Positions 12,001 to 23,600 of a stretch of DNA of 64,000 bases are shown piece after piece. A program made the position numbers and the translations under genes. The stretch's first letter is position 1. Every line of letters begins with the position of its first letter. Source of the stretch: Vanilla planifolia (taxonomy: Eukaryota; Streptophyta; Magnoliopsida; Asparagales; Orchidaceae); contig JAIUJO010000293.1 in assembly GCA_023846275.1 (NCBI GenBank), positions 582,541 through 646,540 of the forward strand, read 5' to 3'. Under the pieces are notes generated by a model. That model ran no database searches, had not been told where the DNA came from, and saw only the letters and a program-made list of their open reading frames with translations.

Positions 12001-15000
12001 GCATAATTAAGGATGTTGCACTTGATCTCTTTAGTATCTTTGAATACAATTTTATTTTGTAATTTATCATATTTGTTCAAAATTTTGCTTTGATTTGATT
12101 ATATTATTATTAAAATTTATTCTATAATCATATGACAAAAACTCTCTTTAATTTTGCTTTTCTGTAAATTTATATTTACTTAATTTTAAGATGCAAAGTT
12201 TCTCAATTCTTTATCTTATGTTTTTAACTTTTTTTCTTATATTTGGTTATACTATGATGTGACTCTAAATCTTTTGTTTTGCTACATTTACATAAGCTTC
12301 ATTTAGTTGTTTACGTTTAATTCTTTTCATTTCAGCATTAATATATATTTCCATAGTATTATAACAATAATTTTTTATTAGTTGTGCAAAATTACTTTTG
12401 TAATTCATAGTAACCCATAATGAGGTACAATCTAGACAAAATAAACGTCATGGGTCTATTCTTAGAGCTCTATACAATTAAAAATTTATTTTATGTTTCT
12501 AAATGAATATTTTCTAGAACTTTATCTGGTTGTGAGTTGTTTAAATTAGCGCCTATGTTTTTGATTGAGGTTGTTACAGTCAAATTAGTTAGTTCCTTTG
12601 AATACAACATCTTCACATAATTTATATCTTTTCTACAAATTAATTGATTTGATTGGGTTATATTAGAAAAAACTATAATTCTCCTCTCATGTGATGTTCA
12701 CACCACTTTGATTAGGTTATGTTTTGCTACTTAAATTTATCTCATTTCATCATTATTATATAATTATTTAACGTTAAAATTATAACTTTATATGATTTTA
12801 TTTTGCTTAAATTTGTAATTCATAATAACTCTAGAGAAAGTCTAATAGAAATAAAAAGATATTATTTTTCCTAACTCGATGATTGATGCATAATTAAATA
12901 TTCAATTTTTATGATTTTTAGTATTTTTTATTTATGCATGCATTATGATGCTTTTTGAATTGTGCCTTAATTAACAAATGAAGACGTTACACTCAATCTC
13001 CTTATTATTTTGTAGTGCTACAATTTCATATAATATATCTCATTTATTTAAATGATTCATTTTCATTTGATTATATTGCAATTTAACTCTAAATCTCTTC
13101 TTTTGAAACATTTAAAATGCCTTGATTTAGTTATATTATATAACTTTAATTTACCTCAATTTAGCTTTACAATATATTTACTTATCATTTAAACAAGAAT
13201 TTATTGATTTTTACACTTATTAATTTCATAATTCATAGTAATTCCAAATGTTATCCAATCATGATAAAGTAAATACTGTTAGACCCATCTTGTTGAGCTC
13301 AATCCTATTAGATATTTATTTCATTTTTTAAAATATTTAATTTTCTTCATTTTATGCATGATTTGTTAGATATTTTTATTCATTGTTGATTTGTTAGTTG
13401 AAGATGTTATGCTTAATTTAATTATTGTCTTGGAATGTAACATTTTTAAAAAAATTAATGCTAATTTTACCAATGTTTTTATTTTATTCTTTTATAATTT
13501 TACACTAAATATCCTGTCATGTGACACTTACATTAATTTTATTTGGTGAAATTATATTGCTACAAATTTCTCATTTTAGCTTTTAGATATATTTTTTATC
13601 ATTAAAATCATAATTTATTTTATTTTAGCTTATTTATTTTTGTAATAGTAGTACTGCAAATAAGTTTCAATAGATATGAAAGTAACATTGTTCGACATGT
13701 AACGACAAATAAAATCTAGTTATAAACTAATTTCTTTTAAATAATTTATTTTCTAAAATTTTGGAATGCTTTATGAATTATTTTGATTTGCATTTGATGT
13801 TCAAGGATTTTACACTCAACAACCTTAGTATTTTGGTGTGTACTTTACTAGTATAATTTAGATCATTTCTTCAAATATTTTCCTTATATTTGTTAATATT
13901 ATAATGTAACTCTAATTCTCTTTTTAATGACAATTACTACTTTTATTTTATTATATTAGACTGCTTCTACAAATCTCATTTGAGCTATGATATCTATTTA
14001 CTTAATTTTAAAAAGATAATTTATTATTTATTTTTCTTATTTATATTTTTAATTCATAATAATTCCAAACAATCTTTGATAAAGAAGAATAAAAATATCA
14101 TTAGCCTTAGCTTTATGGGCAATATCCAATTAAATATTCATTCTTTCAATTCTATAGATGTTGAACCTCTTGGTCTGCCTAGTATTTTGGAATGAAATAT
14201 TTTCAAACAATTTATCTCATTTCTTTAATAATTTTACTTTAATTTGTTATGTCCTTACTATGAATTTTAACATTACTTTATTCTATTATAAGATATTATT
14301 TCAATTTCCCTATTTTCCTCTTTAATATAAATGTTCCTAATATTAAGATAATTCGTCATTATTATTTGTATATAGCTTTTGTGTTATTTATAGTAATTCT
14401 ATGTGATCCCTAATCTAGGTGAAACAAACTTTGTTGGACACATCTTAATGAGTTATGTACAAATAAATACACCTTTATATATTTCTTAATAATTTTAATG
14501 AGTTTTCAAATTTTTTACAAGGTTTTCAATTTGTACATAATTTGGCAAATTAGTATATTATAGTTGATCTCTATGTTATTTTGTAATATCACTATTTTCT
14601 ATAGTTTATCTCATTTATTTTACCCTTTTTTGTTTTTTTAGTTAAATTATGATGTTACTCTAAGCCTCCATTTTTTTGTTAGCTATATTACTTTTGTTTG
14701 CTTATATTATGTTACTTATAGTTATCTTATTTCAATCTTAATATATATTTTTTAATGTTAAAATAATAATTTATAAAATTTTACTTCTAGTTTATAAAAA
14801 GATTATAATTTGAAAGAATTGTAATTGATGCACAATCAAGATGAAACGATTATTGTTGGAGTCATCTTTTTGGGCTTTATCTAATGAAATATTCATTTTA
14901 TATTTTTAGTTATTTTATTTTAGTGTTTATACACACCTTATGAAATATTATGATTCGTACTACATTTAATGTTTGAGGATATTTCACTTGATTTCTTGAG

Positions 15001-15715
15001 TATCTTATAGTGCACAACTTTCCTATTCAATGATCTCATTTTTTCAATTTTTCATTTTGATTTGGTCATAGTATAATTAAACTCTAATTCTCCTCTTATC
15101 TAAAGTTTACATCACTATCAATTGGCTACATTACAATGATTTAATTTATCTCATTTCATTTTTAATAGATATTTACTTTATATGTAGCTGTAATTTTCTT
15201 TGTTATTTAGCATAAACAAGTGTAGCGCGACTAGTACTGATGAGCATAAGTTAAGTAAATATATATTTTGATATTTTTGAATATTTTGTTTTCTATAACA
15301 TAGGAATCCTTTATGAGTCATTTTATTACTCATTAGATTTGATGATTTGGGGTGCCATAGTAAGTCAACTTTGTAATAGTGAGTGGAACTTTTTAATGAA
15401 ATTTGTCATTAATTAAATTTTTTTTATAAAATTATATTATAATGTAGCTATAAATCTCCTCATGATGACATATACACCATATTAATTTTATTCGACTACA
15501 TTATTATTTGCACTTATTAACTATATTAATTGGCTATAATTCTAAACAAGGTTCATTCAAGAAGTAACAAATGTTGTGAGGCTAGTATCGATGATCTCTA
15601 TCAAATTAAATATTTATTTTTATATATTTAGTTATTTATATCAAAGATTTTGGTGTATGTTGTGAGAAATCATAATTTTTTTCATTGATTTGAATATTAC
15701 ATAATTGTAGTACAA
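9011..15715 (+). repeat. Diverged satellite array, segment B (forward)
   Basis: Continuation of segment A, about 18 copies. The GATGTT-ACACTCAATCTC block recurs near 9129, 10133, 10478, 10883, 11290, 11652, 12004, 12560, 12980, 13397, 13800, 14155, 14545, 14970 and 15340. Typical spacing is 345-425 bp, with some deleted or fused units. Short units mostly lack the stretch between two internal copies of a TTTGATTTGGTTATATTA-like word. The array stops at about 15,715 in the phase TATTACATAATTGTAG, directly against the Copia LTR. Open frames in it (for example 13980-14195) are chance. Confidence 0.85.
10659..10682. repeat. (TA)n microsatellite
   Basis: About eleven uninterrupted TA units, expanded from the TTAATATATATTTAC box of the satellite monomer. 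Confidence 0.9.
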
Positions 15716-17080
15716 ACAAGTGTGCAAATCCTATAAGAGAGGGGGAGGGGTGAATTATGGGTTTAAAATATTTTTGCTAATTTTAAGATTTTTTCTATTT
15801 TTGAAAAATTCCTAAGAAAATTGTGAACTATAGATATATTAATCTATAATTTTTATTACAAGGAAAAATAAAAATAAAAGTTCAATTGGTATGAAGAATT
15901 TTAATAAAAACATACAAATTGTCATATGCTTATTGATGACTATCAAATAGCACAAAGAGTTAAAAATTATAATGTGAATTTAGAAAGAAAAATACATGAG
16001 GAATTATGCTTAGTTGAAAAAATTTGAAGTTTTAAATAGTCATAAGACATATACTACTAGGAAAACATTCACAAATAAAATAACATAAAACCCTTCTTTG
16101 AGATGTTAAAATTCTATTCACATTCATTAGTCATTTCCTTCAAAATTGTTAGGTGTTTATAGAAAAATGCTTATTATAGTCATTAGAAAGTTGATGAAAA
16201 GCTACTTCATAGGGTGCATCCAAGTAGCTCCAAAAGCTTTCCAAATGGCTTAGATAATTCTTTTGAAATATTGCCCACATCGACACATTTAACTACTAGT
16301 TAAATGGCCATTAGGTAGGATCTCCATGAGTCTTTCCATCTTCCCAGAGGAATTCAGGACAATTTGTTAAAACACTACAAAGATGAGTGAGTTCTAGATA
16401 TTGCATTAAGGTAGGCTTGATCTTGGCAATTCATCAAGTAAAATAAGATTTGAAATATTCAATTTATCAATGGTAAAGAAGGATTAGATTTAGATTACAA
16501 GATTCAAATGAGAGAGATCTATGCTATTAAATTAAGGATAGATTATTTCAAAAGGTGATAATAAATAGAGCCTTTTGATGAAGTCAAACATAACCCTTAG
16601 CCATCTAATTTCAAGTGAAGATTGAGCTCTTTTTTTGTATCAAATAAGAATAGTTCAATCAAAGAATGGATGTGAGAAATAATTCATTCTTTAGTTGCTA
16701 AATGCTAGATAGAAGTTAGTCCCACATTTCTTAATGGAAAAATAATTTTCACAATATAAAGCTTTCACACATGTATAATGTTTGCCAAACTTTGGTTAGC
16801 TATCCCCTTGTTCTATAAGGACTTCAATAACCAGTTCACTTGTATGCTTATAGGATTCTTGGTCATATTTTAGATCTTAAGCTACCCTTTAAACATATTA
16901 CTCCAACATTGTTTAAAACTGCACTTAAACCAAGATCGGTCATTGACATGACCTGCTTCCTTTCTTCCATTTCTATGTCTTGTTATTGACAAACAAAGCT
17001 ATTTCATACTAAACAAACCCATTAAAAGAAAATGCAAAAATTTTAAGGTTTTTCTCATTAAACGTAAGGGTGACCTAACA
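15716..17080 (-). repeat. Copia remnant, 3' LTR (complete)
   Basis: About 1,365 bp. On the minus strand it begins TGTTAGG (17,080) and ends near 15,716, where the expected terminal CTTCA is mutated (plus strand ACAAGTGTGC where TGAAGTGTGC is expected). It aligns with 19,386-20,615 over several landmarks: GGGGTGAATTATGGG, ATTCATTAGTCATTTC, the GATGAAAAGCTA region and ATCAAATAAG. It lacks about 250 bp present in the other LTR near 19,583-19,835, and keeps about 430 bp (16,650-17,080) that the other LTR has lost. Confidence 0.78.
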
Positions 17081-17097
17081 ATCTTCCCTATTTGATG
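17081..17097 (-). other. Polypurine tract of the Copia remnant
   Basis: On the minus strand this reads CATCAAATAGGGAAGAT directly before the LTR start TGTTAGG. A purine-rich tract here primes plus-strand DNA synthesis in LTR elements. The purine run is partly decayed compared with the usual AAAAAGGGGGAG. Confidence 0.7.
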
Positions 17098-19372
17098 GTG
17101 ATACGATATTAATATTTTAAATTTATAATGGATAGAAGCATATATCTAGTAAAAAATAAGGCATATTAAAAATGAAATTTATTTTCTCCTCCTACTTTGT
17201 CATCTATTTTACTACATACTCTCCTCACTTTGTCATTATTCTATAAATTTTTATCTACACCATGATCATTTCTCCCTTTTAACACCTTCAAAAGGGAGGT
17301 TCAATTTGTATAATTTTTAGTATACCAATATACATCTTCTTCGAATATGTTGGCCCCTAATTTCTTCAAAGGTATATATTCTCACTCTATTAATGTTATA
17401 ATACATAGTCTCTAAAATAATGTATATCACAAATTCAAATTTTTTCCATCTAAACTTAAGGCTTTTATATTAAAAATAAATTATGTTTAAAATTCTACAA
17501 GTGGATAAGTAATACTTAGGTCTAAAGAAAGATTTAACATGCATTCCATTTTAGCATGATTTAGATATTTCCTAGCTAGATTTCTTTGGCTTGGGAGTAC
17601 CTACAGTTAAATCTCACTTATTTATTTCGATAAAACATCAACATAACTTAATCTTTTATGTCATAAACTATTCTCACTTAAATGTGTAATAAGACATTGT
17701 AATCCATTAGTTTTTAATTAATAAAACTTCATCACATAAGTCTCGTTTTTTTCTTCTAACATATAATAACATTTGATCATCTTTTAAAAATTATCAATAT
17801 TGAGTGATACAAAATATAAGCCTAGAAAGATTTGACATTTTAACCTAATTTGAAAAATCTAAGAACCACAAACATTTTGCAAGTGAGTGACACAAACTCG
17901 CAAAATAAGGCTTGTCTCCATAGGTGCTCTAATATGGAGACACACTTGCAAACAACCTAAGCTTAAAATTTAGAAATGCAAAGCATCTTTCGTTTGATAG
18001 TGATAGGATGTGGATATTATGACTTTGTAAAGAAATTTCTAAACTTGGATCTCATAGGATTCATTCATATCTATTACACCTAAATTTATGGATTTCTAAA
18101 TTGGGCAATCAAATAAGATGACCAAATTTAGAACAATAATTACAAGAATATTAGAGTGAAGCTAATAAATAGATCCATTAGTGTATGATTTTTATATTCT
18201 ATAAATGTCATGCAAACATGCATTATTTCTTGCAAGGTGAGAACATGTAAAGTATTTATCTGAACATTATTATTTTTCACATCATTAGACGAAGCAATAT
18301 ATGAAGGTACCTATGAATGATTACAACGAGATGAATGAGAAAACAAACTAGCACAATTTGACTTCACATCATACATTTCTTTAAAATTACACAAATTTTC
18401 TTTAAGTAAAAAATTTCTTTTCCTAAATTATCATTCTCTAATTTTCAAGAATCATTACATTAAATATATTTAGACAATTCAAATTCACATTCTTTATTTA
18501 TTACTTTCAAATATGAAACATTCGAAAAATAAGTCTAAACTTTATTAGTTATAGAAATATTTTCCTTTTTAAGCATCACATTGGTCATGCAATTAACTTG
18601 TTCTATATTCATGTTTCCTACAAGTTTTCTTAAGGTCATCGTACATGTTAACAAATGTTTTATGCTCAATAACTAATTTACTAAAGAAATTTTATATTTC
18701 ATCCCAAGATTCAAAGCAAAGACATGGCTAGAATTAAAAGTATAAGATAAAAGTTGACCTCCATCTCCAAATTTAGTTTCTTCTTCTTCCTCTTCTTATT
18801 CTCATTATTCTTTTTATGTTTCATCTCTTTCTTCTCACCACTAATATTGTGAGATTTATTCTCACCATACAACCTCTCTCATCCTTATGTCATCTTAAAA
18901 GAAGTTCCACCATACACCCTTGCACACCAATTCTTGAGGTAATGAACAAAATAAATAATTAATTCCTTTAGCATTTAATTGAATCATTCTTGACTTCTTA
19001 GTTCCATCTTTAGTGAGTGCAATATAATGAATAACAAGATGTTACAAATAATTATTAATTTTTGGAATAAAATTTTTAAATATTTTACCAAATAAAAAAA
19101 TTTTCACACTTAAATATTAAAGGATGATAAGATAAAAATCCTTCATGTGAAGTTTAACAACTACAAACTATAGGTGAAGTCATCTTTAAACATGTTAAAA
19201 AAGCAATTATAATAAGAAACTCTTGTAGCTTAATAACAAAGTACATGGCAAAATTGTAATTAATATTAATGAAACTAAATAATAATAAATAATTACAATT
19301 AATAATATAGTTATTTTGAACAAAAACACATGATCAACCTAGTGATTTTATTGACTTTATGTAAGGCACCAA
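17098..19372 (-). pseudogene. Internal remnant of the Copia element; possible gag C-terminus
   Basis: AT-rich with no long open frame on either strand. On the minus strand around 18,830-18,600 a lysine-rich stretch (KKEMKHKKNNENKKRKKKK) is followed by a broken reading with the words FFSKLVIEHKTFVNMYDDLKK. This resembles the lysine-rich and coiled-coil C-terminal part of SIRE-type gag, but many stops interrupt it. The segment nearer the polypurine tract (17,100-18,300) would correspond to the region after pol in a full element, and I cannot identify anything in it. The roughly 2.3 kb internal length, against several kb in autonomous members, means pol was deleted. Confidence 0.45.
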
Positions 19373-19384
19373 CTCTGATACAAA
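19373..19384 (-). other. Primer-binding site (initiator-Met tRNA type)
   Basis: Minus strand TTTGTATCAGAG, two bases inside the right LTR. It differs at one core position from TGGTATCAGAG. It defines the right LTR as the 5' LTR and the element as minus-strand. Confidence 0.75.
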
Positions 19385-19385
19385 T

Positions 19386-20615
19386 TGAAGTAAATTTAAC
19401 TATTTGAATAGCATAAGAAAGGGGTGAATTATGGGTTAAAAAAACTTTTTACCAATTTTAGGATTGTATTTATTTTTGAAAATATTATAAAAATAATTTT
19501 ATATTTTTAAAAAACTTATGATTTGTAAATGTTTTAATTTAGAATTTTTTATTTTAAGAAAAATAAAAAAGTAAAACTTTGAGGTTGTTCAGTTCAATCT
19601 AGATCCTGTACCAACCACCAACAAAGGTTGGGAAGAAACTACACTAGTAAAAGAATTATAAGTTGAGGTTTTTTCTATTCACCTTGAACTTACTTGCTTT
19701 TATAAGTTCACTATAACCTAAACTTTTATGAGATTAACCCCAACTCAAATTTTTATAAGATCAAACAAATCCATAGCTATCACAAGGGTTAGGCTCACAA
19801 ACCAAAGTTAAAAGAAAACTATAGTTTGTTATAAAGTTTTTTAATAAAATCATACAAATTTTCTTATATTTTTTTATTAATAAAAAAAGAGAGTAAGAGT
19901 TCAAAATTTTGCAAAGAATTGAGAAAATAAAAGCTTAGAAGAACTAAGCTTAGTTGGAGGAATTTGGATTCAAGTAGATGTAAGCATTAGTTGTTGTAAG
20001 GAGAAATTAACACAAATAGAATTTGATGTAACCCATTTTTGGGATGTTAAAATATTTTTAATATTCATTAGTCATTTCATTCCTAATGGTAAGGTAAATA
20101 TAAAAAAATTTTGCTTATATACTTTAGAAAATAATGAAAAGCTATTTTAAAGCTTGCTTCCAAATAGCTTAAAAGGATTTTTTAAACTTCATAGATAATT
20201 CTGCTAAAGAACTGCCTACATTGGAGCGTTTAATGGTTGGTGAAATAGTCATTAAGCAAGATCAAAAGGAGTTATTTAATCTTCACAAAGGAGTTTATGT
20301 TCAATCAATTAAACATAATAAAGGTACATGAGTTATAGACCATTGGATCAAAATTGATTATAACTAGACTATCCCATGAAGTCGAATGGGATCTGGAATG
20401 TTTGAATTATCAAAGCTAAAAAATGATTTGGATAATAGAATTTAAACTAGAGGCACATGTGTCGATAGTTCAAGAACAAAGTATTTCAAAAGCTGGAAAT
20501 ATTCAATGCCAACTAATGAGGTAAGACATGATCTTGGCCATTTGATTACAATCCAAAATTAGGAACTTGTAGCAGATCAAATAAGTTATGCCCAATCAAA
20601 GCAAAGTAATATTAC
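19386..20615 (-). repeat. Copia remnant, 5' LTR (truncated)
   Basis: It begins (plus strand) TGAAGT at 19,386 and matches the other LTR as far as ATCAAATAAG near 20,576. It then stops at about 20,600-20,615, where inverted satellite begins (GATGTAAAGGTCATATGAG). About 430 bp expected from the partner LTR are missing. It carries about 250 bp near 19,583-19,835 that the partner lacks, including GGTTCAGTTCAATC-like and CAACCACCAAC stretches. Confidence 0.72.
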
Positions 20616-23600
20616 TTGCTCAAACTGATGTAAAGGTCATATGAGAGGAGAGTTACAATTACATAGTAATATAAAATATTTGAAGCAATGCTTTTGGAGA
20701 AATGAGATAAATTCAATGAGAAAGTTGTATCCTAAGATGCTACAGAGATCAAATGTAACATCCTAAATCATAAAATCAAGTAAAAATCAAAATTTCCTAT
20801 GGATCATTTCAAAATCATAGACTAGTCAATTAATTTTTGTTTTATCTTGATTAAAGCTAAAATGATATTAATTAACTTAATATAGTATGACCAATTCAAA
20901 CTAAATTATAAGTCACACGATCTTGGAATTAAATAATAATATATCCAGATCAAAGAAAAATATTTAAAGAAATGATAAAAGTTGAATAAAAAAGTATTAT
21001 TCTAAGGTATTAAGGAAATCGAGCACGAAATCATTAATTGGCAAATTAGATATGAAGACAAATAACTCCTAAATGTGAAAATATTTTAAAAAATAAAATA
21101 TTTTAAATTATTCAAATGAATATTTAATTAGGTTTTTCTTATTGAGATGAGCTAAATGACATTTGTTTGATCTCACTTGGACATAATTTTGTGTTAATAT
21201 GTATCACAAAATAAAAAGGCATAAATAAAAATAAATAGTCATTTTAATATTAAGAATTTTTTAATGTCAAGAAAGAGATAAACTCATGCAATGTAATATA
21301 AATAAATGAATATTATTTGTATGTGTCATGTTAGAAAATAATTGTTAAATAATAAATAATCAAATCCATGTAAAACATTTAATGAAATATGATAAAATGA
21401 AAAAGAGCAATACATTCAAAGATGCTATAAAGATCAAGTGTAGCATCCTTGATCACCAAATTAGTTATTAATTCAAATATATTGTAAAGCATGTCGAAGG
21501 CCTAAACAGTTAAACTTTTTGAAACATAGAAAAAATATGTTATTGGAAAAAGATCATTGAGACGAGGCTAATAACCTTTGTTACTTTATGATTTAGCATT
21601 GTATTGAGTTTTTATGAATTACTATATTAAATAACCATAAATGATATTAAATTTTTAATTTAATATTAGCAAAATATATATTGAAGCTACATAAGACACA
21701 TTAAAACAATGTAATATAACCAATTGAAAGATATCTAAAGCCACATTATAAGAGATAATAGCTATAAAGAAACATAACCAAATCAAAATGAAATATTTTA
21801 AGAAATATCATAAATTATATATGGAAAAATCATTGCACGATATTAATGAGATATAGAGGAAGATGTTTGATCATCGAATCAGATATAGATTAAAAAAATT
21901 TATAACGAATTATTAATTATTTTAAGCTAATGTAGAATTGTCTAATAACAGTTTTTTCATCTCAACTACACATACTTTGGATTTACTATGAATTATCAAA
22001 GCAAATAAGTGTAAATAATAAATAATTATTATCTTACTATTAAGTAAATATGTGATAATGTTAAGGGAGATGTATTGATTGAATTTAATATGCCAAAATC
22101 AAAGTGATGCAAATCTTGTAAGAGTGGATAATAAGAGTTTGATAATATATATATAATTTAAAATGAAGAAATTTAAAAATTAGATAAATTGCATAGGAAG
22201 GTTGCATTCCAAGATATTAAGGAGATTGGGAGTGAGTTTTTCAATCATCAAATTTGGTTTGAACTAAAACTACCCATAAGTTAAACCAATTCCATTGAGA
22301 TAATAATTTTTAAGAAGTAAAAAATAAATATTTAATTTGATAGCATTTATTTATACAAGTTCAATGATATTTGTTTTTTCTTATTTTGACTTCATTAAGT
22401 AAATATTTATTAAGAATGAAATAAGTAAAATTGAAGTGATGTAATATAACTAAGTACAAGTAACACAAAGGTCACAAGGGATGGGAATTAGAATTTTATC
22501 GAAACATAACTAAAGTAAATAAAAAACTTTGTAAAAATAAGGCAAATTAAATAACAAAGTTGCATTCCATGTTACTAAAGAGAACAAGTGTGTCACCCAT
22601 GATAATCAAACATAATATAAGTCAAAATTACATATAAACCATGCAAAATTAATATCAAATAAAATTTTCAAAATTATAGAAATAAATATCGAATTTTTGA
22701 AAGCTCATCGACATGACTACAATGATGTTTACTTCATCTCGCTCAGACCTTGTTTAAAATTACCACATAGTACCATTGTAAATAAGCATAAATGATAATA
22801 AGTTATTATTTTAGTATTAAGTAAATATACATTAATGTTGAAATTAGATAAGTTTAAGTAATGTAATTTATCCTAATAAAATCGATGTGAAGATCACATG
22901 ATTATGGATTTAGAGAAACATAATATAATAAATCCAAGTAAAACATCTACAAAAATATAATAAATTTTTGGGGAAAGTTATATTCCAATAATTTCAAAAG
23001 ATCAAGTGTAACATCATTGATCTTTAAATCAAGTATGGGTTTAAATTTCTTGAAGTGCTTACGAACATATATATATATATATATTTTAAATATAGAAATT
23101 AATATTTAATTCAGAAAATTTTTACAAGATAAGTGCATGGATGTTTACGTCATGTCTAATTAACCTTGTTTTAAATTAATATTAATTACAAATTTTAAAA
23201 ATATAAATAATAATTAAATATTAATTTAATATAAGAAAAATGTTTATTAAATAGGAAATGTGATAATTTGAAGTACTTTAATTTAATGTAGTTAAAGTGA
23301 TGCAAAGGTGCCATGATGCAAGAACTATAGTTTCATAGTAATATATTGAAGTTAAAATGCAAAGTATTAAGAAATAAGTTCAAATGTACAGAAAAACTAT
23401 ATTCCAAGATACAAAGGATAATATCAAGTTTGTTATGAATCGAAAATATCTAATAAGGTTTGCAAAAATCTGAGAAAAGGAAACACTTAAAAACATATAA
23501 ATAATTTTTTTTGTAGACCTCATCAAGATGAGTTCAAGAATCTTTGTTTCATCTTAATTAGTTCTCATTTGTATTAAGTGAATCTTCAAACTTAAATAAG

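Larger units (their letters stand above)
15716..20615 (-). mobile_element. Degraded Copia LTR retrotransposon, SIRE/Maximus-like
   Basis: Two direct repeats (15,716-17,080 and 19,386 to about 20,615) flank about 2.3 kb. Read on the minus strand, the right LTR ends in CTTCA and is followed by a primer-binding site, TTGTATCAGAG, one mismatch from the usual complement of initiator-Met tRNA (TGGTATCAGAG). At the other end CATCAAATAGGGAAGAT precedes TGTTAGG, matching the CATCAAAAAGGGGGAGAT-TG polypurine-tract/LTR start I know from SIRE/Maximus elements. The GGGGTGAATTATGGG near the LTR ends is also typical of these LTRs. No integrase, RT or RNase H motif is visible, so pol is lost. The right LTR is truncated against inverted satellite, and no target-site duplication is seen. 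Confidence 0.8.
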
